The translations under genes and the position numbers were made by a program. From Spirochaetales bacterium (GTDB lineage Bacteria > Spirochaetota > Spirochaetia > DSM-27196 > SLST01): DNA of 21,543 bases. Positions 15,151 through 21,543 of the stretch are shown here, piece by piece; position 1 is the first letter of the stretch, and each line of letters begins with the position of its first letter. The stretch lies in the NCBI GenBank assembly GCA_030642995.1, contig DAOWMR010000006.1, positions 1 through 21,543 of the forward strand. The letters run 5' to 3'. A model generated the notes under the pieces. The model was not told the DNA's origin. It did not search any database and was given only the letters and a program-made list of their open reading frames with translations.

Positions 15151-15784
15151 CCTCTATCTCCGGCAACAGTGATAATCGTTCTCCGACGGCTGCTGCACGG
15201 TCTGCAGGAAGCTGCGAAAGCCAGAATGGAACCAGCGAGGCCCGTCCGGACTCATGCGCCAACTCGTCGGTCACCAGCAGAACGTCGAGGAGAAGGTCAT
15301 CAGGATAGTTGACCATCTGCGCGACCGCATCCGCCGGCGGCATGTTGGTGAGATAGCCCGAAAGTTTCACCAACGCTGCTCTTTCATTCTCGACTTGCCG
15401 TAGACGTTCGTTTACAGAATTTTCACGATCCTCGAGTTCGGCCTCGCGCGCTTCAAGCTGATCGGCCAGCAGCTGGAGATCGGTCTCACGTCCGTCCACG
15501 TCTGTTCCGCGTTTCGTGAGCTCATCCTCCCGGAGCGCCAGGGCGTCTTCCCGTTTCTCAAGTCGTGATCCCTCCAGGAGCAGCGCATCATCGACCTCAG
15601 CGACAACTTCCCGAGGCTGGAGTCCCACCCATCTCAGAGCAGGCGCAAAGAATCCGGTTACATCGACGAGCCCGAGAAAATCGAACCACAGCGCGCCGGC
15701 AACTCCAAGTATGACAACAAGCAGAGTAAGACCGAATATCCTCGGCCATGCCCGCACACGACCGAAACCCTGATCGTTATACAT
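15140..15784 (-). CDS. flbB: FlbB, MotE-like periplasmic flagellar collar protein
   Basis: This 214-residue protein resembles spirochaete FlbB, a basal component of the periplasmic collar in Borrelia. It has a short cytoplasmic N-terminus, one transmembrane helix (about 15-35, IFGLTLLVVILGVAGALWF), a long charged coiled coil (about 62-138), and a C-terminal MotE/MgtE-N-like helical domain (PPADAVAQMVNYPDDLLLDVLL and LSQLPADRAAAVGERL). ATG at 15784 has GGAGG 6 nt upstream and overlaps the fliJ end by 8 nt. The stop is TAG, inside the start of fliK. Its place between fliJ and fliK is the usual one. The collar role is inferred from homology. Confidence 0.85.
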   Translation of the reverse strand: MYNDQGFGRVRAWPRIFGLTLLVVILGVAGALWFDFLGLVDVTGFFAPALRWVGLQPREVVAEVDDALLLEGSRLEKREDALALREDELTKRGTDVDGRETDLQLLADQLEAREAELEDRENSVNERLRQVENERAALVKLSGYLTNMPPADAVAQMVNYPDDLLLDVLLVTDELAHESGRASLVPFWLSQLPADRAAAVGERLSLLPEIEGAD

Positions 15785-16238
15785 CGATTTCCTCCGTCTC
15801 CATTCGACTGCGAATCAACTGACTTCCACCAATCTCGTCGAGCGTCCTACCCTCTTCCCGCAGCGCGTCCCGGTAGTACTCTTCCGCCTGACGCTCTTCC
15901 AGCCTGCTCAGCGCCTTGCGCTTCTTGCTCGCCTCCACATAGCCATCGCGTACTTTCGAACGTTCAGCTTCCAGCGCGACGAGCTGGTACTGGAGCTCCA
16001 GTACCCGTTGATCAATGCGCGTCACGTAGTCTTCTCGGCTTCGCATCAGGAACATATCCACGGTCCCGGCACCGGCATGAAACCGCCCGGTCTCGTGACG
16101 CCGCCGGGCCCACTCCGTGATCTCCTCTTCCGCCGCCACTACGCGACCGGTCACTTCGGCCAGCTTCAACTCCCACTCCTGCTCGGCGTATCGGCGCAGC
16201 TCCAGGATCTTGTCCAATTTGAATCGAAATCTACGCAT
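15777..16238 (-). CDS. fliJ: FliJ, export ATPase stalk protein
   Basis: FliJ is the coiled-coil stalk that couples the FliI hexamer to FlhA and carries escort roles for export chaperones. The 153-residue product is almost wholly charged helix with heptad-like spacing. It begins MRRFRFKLDKILELRRYAEQ, the typical FliJ opening, and ends in an acidic tail. The ATG at 16238 overlaps the fliI end by 8 nt and has only a weak GGGAAG motif upstream, so translation is probably coupled. The TAA stop overlaps the flbB start. Identification relies on N-terminal pattern, coiled-coil nature and position after fliI. Confidence 0.93.
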   Translation of the reverse strand: MRRFRFKLDKILELRRYAEQEWELKLAEVTGRVVAAEEEITEWARRRHETGRFHAGAGTVDMFLMRSREDYVTRIDQRVLELQYQLVALEAERSKVRDGYVEASKKRKALSRLEERQAEEYYRDALREEGRTLDEIGGSQLIRSRMETEEIDV

Positions 16239-17646
16239 CGTCTTCCCGCGTTCGACTCAGGAATGCCGAAACCGAGCTCACGGCCGGCTGTGCAAACTCA
16301 TCGCCTGCAACGGAATCGCCGCCAAGCTGGGCACCTGGGCCGCTGAGAATCTCGAGGAGCTGAACGCGCATATCCTCTACCGTCGTCTTCTCGGAGATGC
16401 CTTGCCGTAAGAACGCGTTGATTGACGGAAGCTTCTCCAGGGCTTCATCAATATCGCGATTGCTTCCGGCGGCGTAGGCGCCCACGTTGATAAGGTCTTC
16501 GGCCTCCCGATAGACGGCAAGAAGTCTGCGGATATGCCCGGCGGCATCCTGCAGCTCCGACGAGGTCACTACATTGGCCAGCCTGCTCACTGAGTCCAGC
16601 ACATCAATCGCCGGATAGTGGTAGCGCTGCGCAAGTCGCCGGCTCAGCACGACATGACCGTCCAGAATACCTCGTACCGCATCGGAGACTGGTTCATCCA
16701 TGTCATCGCCTTCCACGAGAATGGCGTAGATCCCGGTGATGGACCCATTCGCACTGGTGCCGGCACGCTCCAGGAGCTTCGGCAGCGTACTGAACACACT
16801 CGGCGGAAAACCGCGCGTCGCCGGCGCCTCTCCGATCGCAAGACCAATCTCACGCTGCGCTCGAGCGAAACGCGTGATCGAGTCGAAGAGCAACATGACA
16901 TCCTTGCCCTGATCACGAAAGTATTCGGCAATGGTCGTGGCTACGAATGCACCGCGGAGACGCGCAAGTGGTGGACTGTTGGAGGTGGAGACCACAACGA
17001 CGCTCCGCGCGAGGCCCTCGGCCCCAAGGTCGTTCTCCAGAAACTCATTCACCTCACGACCACGCTCGCCGATGAGTGCGATGACGTTGACGTCCGCACG
17101 CGTATTCCTTGCAACCATCCCGATCAGTGTGCTCTTGCCAATTCCACTGCCGGAGAACACGCCCATCCGCTGACCTTTTCCAATCGCGGCCAGGCCGTCG
17201 ATGGCCCGTATGCCGGTGACCAGTTGCTCGCGTATCGGCCGCCGCTCCAGGGGATCCGGTGGTTCTGCAAAAACCGGATAGAGATCCCGCGACCCCACGT
17301 CTCCCTTTCCGTCGATCGGTTTCCCAAGCGGGCCGACAATCCGCCCGAGAAGCCCATCGCCGACGGGAATCTGAAGTGTGCTTCCGGATGCAATAACCCG
17401 GGATCCAACCTGGATACCCGTGACCTCTGCGAAGGGCATGAGCTGAACGGTGCGTCCCCGGAGCCCGACGACTTCGCCCCACACCATTGGGCCGCCCTCG
17501 GAAAGCTCAATCTGACAAATTTCTCCGATGACGGCCTGCGGTCCGGCGCTTTCTATGAGCAGCCCTTGAACGCGTTGCACACGGCCGATATACCGGACCG
17601 TTTCGGTTCGTTCAACTACTGTTGTATATTTGTCAAAGACGCTCAA
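16231..17646 (-). CDS. fliI: FliI, flagellar export ATPase
   Basis: FliI is the hexameric ATPase of the export apparatus, related to the F1 beta subunit. The 471-residue protein has the N-terminal beta-barrel, Walker A SGSGIGKST at about 165-173, the LIGERGREVNEF motif at 191-202, Walker B VMLLFDS at 250-256, and the ATPase signature YPAIDVLDSVSRLA. All catalytic motifs look intact. The start is TTG at 17646, with GGAGG 5 nt upstream; no ATG or GTG fits as well at the conserved N-terminus. It ends in TAG inside the start of fliJ. It follows fliH after 28 nt. Confidence 0.97.
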   Translation of the reverse strand: MSVFDKYTTVVERTETVRYIGRVQRVQGLLIESAGPQAVIGEICQIELSEGGPMVWGEVVGLRGRTVQLMPFAEVTGIQVGSRVIASGSTLQIPVGDGLLGRIVGPLGKPIDGKGDVGSRDLYPVFAEPPDPLERRPIREQLVTGIRAIDGLAAIGKGQRMGVFSGSGIGKSTLIGMVARNTRADVNVIALIGERGREVNEFLENDLGAEGLARSVVVVSTSNSPPLARLRGAFVATTIAEYFRDQGKDVMLLFDSITRFARAQREIGLAIGEAPATRGFPPSVFSTLPKLLERAGTSANGSITGIYAILVEGDDMDEPVSDAVRGILDGHVVLSRRLAQRYHYPAIDVLDSVSRLANVVTSSELQDAAGHIRRLLAVYREAEDLINVGAYAAGSNRDIDEALEKLPSINAFLRQGISEKTTVEDMRVQLLEILSGPGAQLGGDSVAGDEFAQPAVSSVSAFLSRTREDDA

Positions 17647-17674
17647 AGGGCCCTCCCTCCCCGATCGTCGGTTC

Positions 17675-18589
17675 CTACTTCTTGGTCTTTGCCCGAATAG
17701 GCATCAAGTCCAGAATCCGATCTTCAATCTCCTGCAGCTGACTTGCGATCCTTGCGTCAATTTCACCGAAGTCGGTTTCAATGATCGTGCCCCCCGGATC
17801 CACCGTGCTGTCCTCGGCAACGGTGATGTGATGCTCGCGCTCGACCCGGTCCATGATATCCTGAATGTGATTGGTTACCATTTCGAGATCTGCGATGTTG
17901 ACCCGAATAATGACGTCGGTCTTCTCCTTGAGCTTGCGCAGAGCCTGGGTCACGTTGTTGACAACCACGTTCCGCTGGTTCTCACTGATCACCTTCACGA
18001 CCTTCTTCGCAATCTGAAGGACCAGGTTCACAATCTGCGCTTCGGACTCCTCGATTATCTCATTGCGTCGATCAATCGCCTTATTGATGATGACATGCAG
18101 CCGCTCAACCAACCGCTCGTGCTCGGCACGACCCTCGACAAACCCTGCCTCTCGCCCCTCGTCGAATCCGGAACGTCGGGCAGCCTCTTCGGCATCGCTT
18201 GCTTTGCGACCGGCCTCACGCTCGATATCCGAGGCTTTCTCCTCCGCCTCTTTGGTGATCCGCGCGACCTCTTCCTCAGCTTCCAGCTTGATCTGCTGGG
18301 CCTGCTCCTGCTTCTTCTTCACTTCGTCAAATGCGACCCGTTCCGCGTCCTTGACAATCCGGTCCGCTTCATCGCGAGCCTTCTTGATCATCCCCTCACG
18401 TTCCTGGTCCCAGTTGGCCTGAAACGCTTCGGCTTCCCGGCGGAGATCGTCGGCTGTGGGTCCCGCGTATTCGGAGATTTCCTCCACCTCGGCAGTCTCG
18501 AGCTGGGGGGCAAACTCTTCGGGAGGCTGGATATATACCTTTCTGAAGGTGTTTTTTACTTCCTGCGCACGGAATACATTCTTCGACAC
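17675..18589 (-). CDS. fliH: FliH, export ATPase regulator
   Basis: FliH binds FliI as a dimer and links it to the C-ring. From GTG at 18589 the protein is 304 residues. It has an N-terminal segment (VSKNVFRAQEVKNTFRKVYIQPP), a long charged coiled coil rich in Glu, Ala and Arg (about 60-190), and a C-terminal V/A-ATPase-E-like domain (IVNLVLQIAKKVVKVISENQ to IASQLQEIEDRIL). The GTG has AGGAG 5 nt upstream and matches the usual spirochaete N-terminus. A TTG at 18643 would extend the frame into the fliG stop but has no good motif. It ends in TAG. It is separated from fliG by a 50-nt gap with a hairpin. Confidence 0.92.
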   Translation of the reverse strand: MSKNVFRAQEVKNTFRKVYIQPPEEFAPQLETAEVEEISEYAGPTADDLRREAEAFQANWDQEREGMIKKARDEADRIVKDAERVAFDEVKKKQEQAQQIKLEAEEEVARITKEAEEKASDIEREAGRKASDAEEAARRSGFDEGREAGFVEGRAEHERLVERLHVIINKAIDRRNEIIEESEAQIVNLVLQIAKKVVKVISENQRNVVVNNVTQALRKLKEKTDVIIRVNIADLEMVTNHIQDIMDRVEREHHITVAEDSTVDPGGTIIETDFGEIDARIASQLQEIEDRILDLMPIRAKTKK

Positions 18590-18606
18590 ACCAACTCCTT
18601 TACACC

Positions 18607-18630
18607 GGGAAACTCGCGGATTCGTTTCCC
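18607..18630 (-). other. Intercistronic hairpin between fliG and fliH
   Basis: Perfect 7-bp arms GGGAAAC and GTTTCCC enclose a 10-nt loop in the 50-nt gap, just upstream of the fliH AGGAG motif. No U-tract follows, so a terminator is unlikely. It could influence mRNA stability or fliH translation; this is inference. Confidence 0.45.
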
Positions 18631-18639
18631 CAGCACCGA

Positions 18640-19713
18640 TCAAACAACCAACTCATCCTCACCTGCTCTGGCAACAACGATTTCCCCCTGTTCCTCGAGC
18701 TTGCGGATGATGGAGACAATCTTCTGCTGCGCCTCTTCCACGTCCTTCATCCTGATCGGGCCCATGTACTCCATGTCTTCCTTGAGCAGGGTCGCGGCCC
18801 GCTTACTCATATTTCGGAAGATTTTGTCCTGAACTTCGGTATCCACACTCTTCAGCGCCTTCGCCAATTCGCTGGTGTCAACCTCACGCAGGACTTTCTG
18901 GATCGCACGATCATCCAACATAACGATGTCTTCGAAGACGAACATACGTTTCTTGATGTCCTCGGCAAGCTCCGGATCCTCTTCTTCCAGACTCTCGATT
19001 ATCGTCTTTTCAGTGGACCGGTCTACCAGGTTGAGAATCTCGACAATACTCTCGACACCACCAGCCGCCGTATAATCTTCACTGGAGAGCGTGGAGAGCT
19101 TCTTCTCGAGAACCCGCTCCACCTCACGGAGAGTTTCAGGGCTCGTCCTGTCCATGGTGGCAATCCGCTTCGCAACGTCGCTCTGGATCTCATGCGGCAG
19201 ACTGGAGAGAATGATGGATGCCTTCTGCGGCTCCAGGTAGGCCAGGATCAAGGCGATCGTCTGCGGGTGCTCCTGCTGGATGAAGTTGAGCAGGTGCATC
19301 GGATCGGTGCGGCGAACAAAGTCGAACGGTCGCACCTGCAGACTGGAAGTCAGCCGATTGATGATGTCAACGGCTTTCTGGCTTCCGAGGCTCTTTTCAA
19401 GGAGTTCCCGGGCGTACTCTATTCCGCCCGTCGTGATGAAGTCCTGAGCCATCATCAGCTCCTGGAACTCCATCAACACGAGATCGCGCTCCGTTGAGTC
19501 AACGCTCTCAAGCCGTGCGATCTCGAAGGTCAGCGCCTCAATCTCATCCTCTCGCAGGTGTTTGAAAATTTCCGCTGAAATCTCACTTCCGACGGTAACG
19601 AGAAAGATTGCGGCCTTCTGTCTGCCCGTGAGTTCTTTCCGGATTCCGCCCTTCTTGGAAGAGGCGGACGATGGAGATGTGCCGGCAGTCGCGGTCCGGG
19701 TCTGTTTCGCCAT
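18640..19713 (-). CDS. fliG: FliG, rotor and switch protein
   Basis: FliG sits between the MS ring and C ring and receives torque from MotA. The 357-residue protein has a basic, Ser/Thr/Ala-rich extension of about 25 residues, the FliG N domain that binds FliF (about 28-110), the middle domain with EHPQ at 148-151, the hinge motif MFVF at 257-260, and the C-terminal torque helix with charged residues (LDDRAIQKVLREVDTSELAKAL). ATG at 19713 has GGAGG 6 nt upstream, within the last codons of fliF, with a one-base gap after the fliF TAG. The stop is TGA. Confidence 0.97.
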   Translation of the reverse strand: MAKQTRTATAGTSPSSASSKKGGIRKELTGRQKAAIFLVTVGSEISAEIFKHLREDEIEALTFEIARLESVDSTERDLVLMEFQELMMAQDFITTGGIEYARELLEKSLGSQKAVDIINRLTSSLQVRPFDFVRRTDPMHLLNFIQQEHPQTIALILAYLEPQKASIILSSLPHEIQSDVAKRIATMDRTSPETLREVERVLEKKLSTLSSEDYTAAGGVESIVEILNLVDRSTEKTIIESLEEEDPELAEDIKKRMFVFEDIVMLDDRAIQKVLREVDTSELAKALKSVDTEVQDKIFRNMSKRAATLLKEDMEYMGPIRMKDVEEAQQKIVSIIRKLEEQGEIVVARAGEDELVV

Positions 19714-19714
19714 A

Positions 19715-20218
19715 CTATTCCTCCATCATCCAGGTTCGAATCAGCGCGGCAACATCCTCAGGATGCTCTCGAGCCATGTTGACTGCGTTCTCCTGCATTT
19801 CAAGTCGCGCGCGTTCCTCAACCGACATCTCGACGTCGGTTCCCTCTTCCTCGGCGCTCCGAAGCGCGGCTTCCCGCATTGCCTGATGCTGACGGGCAAG
19901 TTCCTCCTCACGGAGACGGCGACGGCGCTCAATCTCACGTGAGATGAGACGGAAGGCAATGAACGCGACCAGCAGAGCGGCAACACCGATGAGCGAGTAG
20001 AGCACGATCTGCTGAACCTGACGTTGCCTTCGTACAGCCGCATCCTCCTCCGAGTGTTCGCTGGTTCGATCAAACTGGACATGCTGGACCGTCACAGAAT
20101 CGCCGCGGCTCGGATTGTAACCGATCGCATGCTCAACGATGATCTTGATGGAGTCGAGCAGTTCCCGGGTCGGGGGCGGGTAGGTACGACTCACCGAGCC
20201 ATCGGTGTTGATCACCAC
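19715..20218 (-). CDS. fliF: FliF C-terminal part, downstream of an in-frame amber
   Basis: This is the C-terminal third of the MS-ring protein, in the same frame as the upstream part but separated from it by a TAG. It holds the rest of the third ring-building domain (AIGYNPSRGDSVTVQHVQFDR at about 31-51), the second transmembrane helix (71-91, IVLYSLIGVAALLVAFIAFRL), a charged coiled region, and the C-terminal FliG-binding tail (EDVAALIRTWMMEE). If translated alone, the first usable start is GTG at 20218, 11 nt after an AGGAGG motif that overlaps the amber codon. Reading without the stop, homology begins just after the TAG at 20233. It ends in TAG, one base before fliG. Whether a protein is made is unknown. 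Confidence 0.85.
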   Translation of the reverse strand: MVINTDGSVSRTYPPPTRELLDSIKIIVEHAIGYNPSRGDSVTVQHVQFDRTSEHSEEDAAVRRQRQVQQIVLYSLIGVAALLVAFIAFRLISREIERRRRLREEELARQHQAMREAALRSAEEEGTDVEMSVEERARLEMQENAVNMAREHPEDVAALIRTWMMEE

Positions 20219-20233
20219 CTGCCCGGCATCCTC

Positions 20234-20236
20234 CTA
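20234..20236 (-). other. fliF: In-frame amber codon interrupting fliF
   Basis: The minus strand reads GGG CGG AAG GAA TAG GAG GAT GCC GGG. The frame before and after is the fliF frame with no shift or missing residues. In FliF homologues a tyrosine is expected near this point (E. coli VVVNYKTLADG), so a TAY to TAG change is the simplest origin. Confidence 0.85.
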
Positions 20237-21418
20237 TTCCTTCCGCCCGATCCCCTCGATGGCGAGGCCGATTGTCCTCCGCGCGAGGGTGGGACTCACG
20301 GTCTCCTGGATCTCGCGGGTGTTCATCTCGTTGTTCTGAGTTCGAGAAGTGTTACTCCACTCACCGACAGTGTCCTGCAGATCCTTGTAGGCGGGCGGCG
20401 TCTGCCCCTCCTGTCCCGGGGGTCCCTCGGGATTGAATCCGGTCCCCCGGAACTCCTCCTCAAGGCTCTGAACAGACAGGGGAACGTAGAGTTCAAGCTG
20501 GGAGTCGTCATATGGGGTGAGCGGATTATCGGGAACAACGGTGATCGGGAAGATCTCCCGGGTATGGATCTCCTTTTGGCTCATGTCGATCTCAACTTCA
20601 AGCCGTGGGATACGAACACGATCGGCAGTGAGCATGCCCGAGACGCCTTCGAGCACGTCGGCACGGAGACGGCGCTCCTCTGCCGCCTTCAGCTCCAGCT
20701 CACGGCGAGTCAGTTCAATTCGATCGAGTCCGGACAGTCCTTCGAAGTCATCCAGCACAAGACCGGTGAGATCGGTGATAGTGATGTTCGCGGGAGTCAG
20801 CCCCTCTATCGCGAACTGGATCAATTTCTCGATCCCTTCTACCTTGGCACGATTTTCCCGAATGTCGCTGCCGGGCTTCGGAGTGAGAATGACGCTTGCG
20901 GTGATTGGGTTCTGCTCCTCGAGAAAGAGCCGGTCTTCCGGAAACGCGATCGTAACGCTTGCGTTGTCCACGTCGGTCAGCGCCTCAATATGAAGCTCCA
21001 GCTGACGCGTCAGCGCGCGTTGGAGATTGATGTTGCGTTCAAAGTCGGTCTGGGTCCATCGCTCAACGTCAAAGATGTCCCACGGGTCGGTTTCAGGAGG
21101 TACAAGATCTTCGCGCACGAGAATGCTTCGTGCACGGCGCGCGGTTGCTTCGTCGTCCACGACAATGCGGTTGTCGGCAGTCACCGTGTACGAGAATCCT
21201 TCTTCATCCAGGCGTTGTGCTATTCGATCAAGGTCGGCCGGATCTGTGATGGACCGTGAAAACACCTCTGCACGGGTCGGCGAGGCGCTCACCGCAACAA
21301 GCAGCACAATCCCGATGATCACCACTCCAATGATGGACAGAAAGATGATCTTTTTGACCGGCTTCCAATTGGTCCACAGCCCCTTGATCTGCTGAGTGAG
21401 TTTCTGAAGCCATTCCAT
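20234..21418 (-). CDS. fliF: FliF N-terminal part, MS-ring protein truncated by amber
   Basis: FliF builds the MS ring, the base of the flagellum. This 394-residue product has the first transmembrane helix (about 23-43), ring-building motifs 1 and 2 (about 50-215, with FPEDRLFLEEQNPITASVIL), and the first part of ring-building motif 3 with its beta-collar insertion. It stops at TAG inside motif 3 (ARRTIGLAIEGIGRKE). It therefore lacks the second transmembrane helix and the FliG-binding tail, which are encoded just downstream. Together the parts total about 566 residues, a normal FliF length. The ATG at 21418 has GGGAGGGG about 5 nt upstream. It may be a mutation, a sequencing error or a split gene; it should not be treated as a functional FliF alone. 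Confidence 0.9.
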   Translation of the reverse strand: MEWLQKLTQQIKGLWTNWKPVKKIIFLSIIGVVIIGIVLLVAVSASPTRAEVFSRSITDPADLDRIAQRLDEEGFSYTVTADNRIVVDDEATARRARSILVREDLVPPETDPWDIFDVERWTQTDFERNINLQRALTRQLELHIEALTDVDNASVTIAFPEDRLFLEEQNPITASVILTPKPGSDIRENRAKVEGIEKLIQFAIEGLTPANITITDLTGLVLDDFEGLSGLDRIELTRRELELKAAEERRLRADVLEGVSGMLTADRVRIPRLEVEIDMSQKEIHTREIFPITVVPDNPLTPYDDSQLELYVPLSVQSLEEEFRGTGFNPEGPPGQEGQTPPAYKDLQDTVGEWSNTSRTQNNEMNTREIQETVSPTLARRTIGLAIEGIGRKE

Positions 21419-21438
21419 GTTCCCCTCCCAAAACTACG

Positions 21439-21457
21439 GTTGTCGTCTCACGACAAC
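21439..21457 (-). other. Perfect hairpin in the fliE-fliF gap
   Basis: The transcribed strand contains GTTGTCGTGAGACGACAAC, an 8-bp perfect stem with a GAG loop, about 20 nt before the fliF start. CGTAGTTTTGGG follows, which is too poor in U for a convincing terminator. The rest of the 91-nt gap is very GC-rich, with a palindrome GCCCGCGGGC at 21486-21495 and GGGGCG/CGCCCC arms. Possible roles are RNA processing, partial termination or control of fliF translation. Confidence 0.5.
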
Positions 21458-21509
21458 ATATCGCCCACGGGGCGTGCTCTAGCTCGCCCGCGGGCCTCCC
21501 GCCCCGGCG

Positions 21510-21542
21510 TTAGCGGACACTCTGAATCTCCCGATACGCCTG
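21510..21542 (-). CDS. fliE: FliE C-terminal end (partial)
   Basis: The minus strand enters the window with codons for QAYREIQSVR followed by TAA. This fits the C-terminus of FliE (pattern AYxEIxxMxV/I), the rod protein that joins the MS ring and is normally encoded directly upstream of fliF. Only ten codons are visible, so identity rests on the short match and the gene order. A 91-nt GC-rich gap follows before fliF, the largest gap in the window. Confidence 0.7.
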   Translation of the reverse strand, partial: QAYREIQSVR

Positions 21543-21543
21543 A

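Noticed and set aside
20234..20236. Amber decoded as pyrrolysine or another amino acid in fliF
   Set aside because: Thirteen genes in this window use TAG as their normal stop, several with the next gene starting at once, so general amber decoding is unlikely. A site-specific event cannot be excluded but has no positive evidence.
20024..21259. 411-codon open frame on the plus strand, antisense to fliF
   Set aside because: It lies opposite recognised FliF sequence, has no ribosome-binding site or family resemblance, and follows from the third-position GC bias of the real gene. The same applies to plus-strand frames at 17630-18832 (opposite fliH/fliG) and 16618-17700 (opposite fliI).
21439..21457. 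Intrinsic terminator after fliE
   Set aside because: The stem is perfect, but the following bases have only one short U run, and fliF and the rest of the operon continue immediately downstream.

Overview
The window is one continuous stretch of a flagellar export, basal-body and motor operon. All 24 genes are on the minus strand, so transcription runs from right (21543) to left (1). The gene order is fliE(3' end)-fliF-fliG-fliH-fliI-fliJ-flbB-fliK-flgD-flgE-flbD-motA-motB-fliL-fliM-fliN/Y-fliO-fliP-fliQ-fliR-flhB-flhA-flhF-flhG(5' end). This order, the FlbB (MotE-like collar) and FlbD proteins, and the FliY-like FliN with a 'SLSQDEIDALL' N-terminus point to a spirochaete with periplasmic flagella. 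The fairly high GC (mid-50s percent by eye) suits a free-living Spirochaeta-type organism better than Borrelia or host-restricted treponemes. The species cannot be named from the sequence.

Regions, in transcription order: (1) 21543-17675 holds the end of the rod/MS-ring junction protein FliE, the MS-ring protein FliF, the rotor/switch protein FliG and the export-stator protein FliH. (2) 17646-15140 holds the export ATPase FliI, its stalk FliJ and the collar protein FlbB. (3) 15150-11650 holds the hook-length ruler FliK, hook cap FlgD, hook protein FlgE and FlbD. (4) 11644-7336 holds the stator pair MotA/MotB, FliL, and the C-ring proteins FliM and FliN/FliY. (5) 7307-3394 onward holds the membrane export gate FliO, FliP, FliQ, FliR, FlhB and FlhA. 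(6) The left end holds the SRP-type GTPase FlhF and the first 38 codons of its partner ATPase FlhG. Most junctions are overlaps or gaps under 30 nt, and many Shine-Dalgarno motifs lie inside the end of the preceding gene, which suggests translational coupling. No gene-free stretch exceeds about 100 nt, and there are no RNA genes, mobile elements or CRISPR arrays.

Three departures from the expected picture stand out. First, fliF is cut by an in-frame amber codon in the middle of its third ring-building domain; homology continues in the same frame on both sides, and an AGGAGG motif overlaps the stop. Second, the hook protein FlgE has Ser at position 178, where Treponema denticola FlgE has the cysteine that forms the lysinoalanine cross-link with Lys165; Lys165 and Asn179 are kept, and the protein has no cysteine at all. 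Third, TAG is the commonest stop codon here (13 of 23 natural gene ends), which argues against amber being read as sense in fliF. Smaller points are a 60-residue N-terminal extension on FlhB, hairpins in the larger intercistronic gaps, and a G8 tract as the fliP ribosome-binding region.
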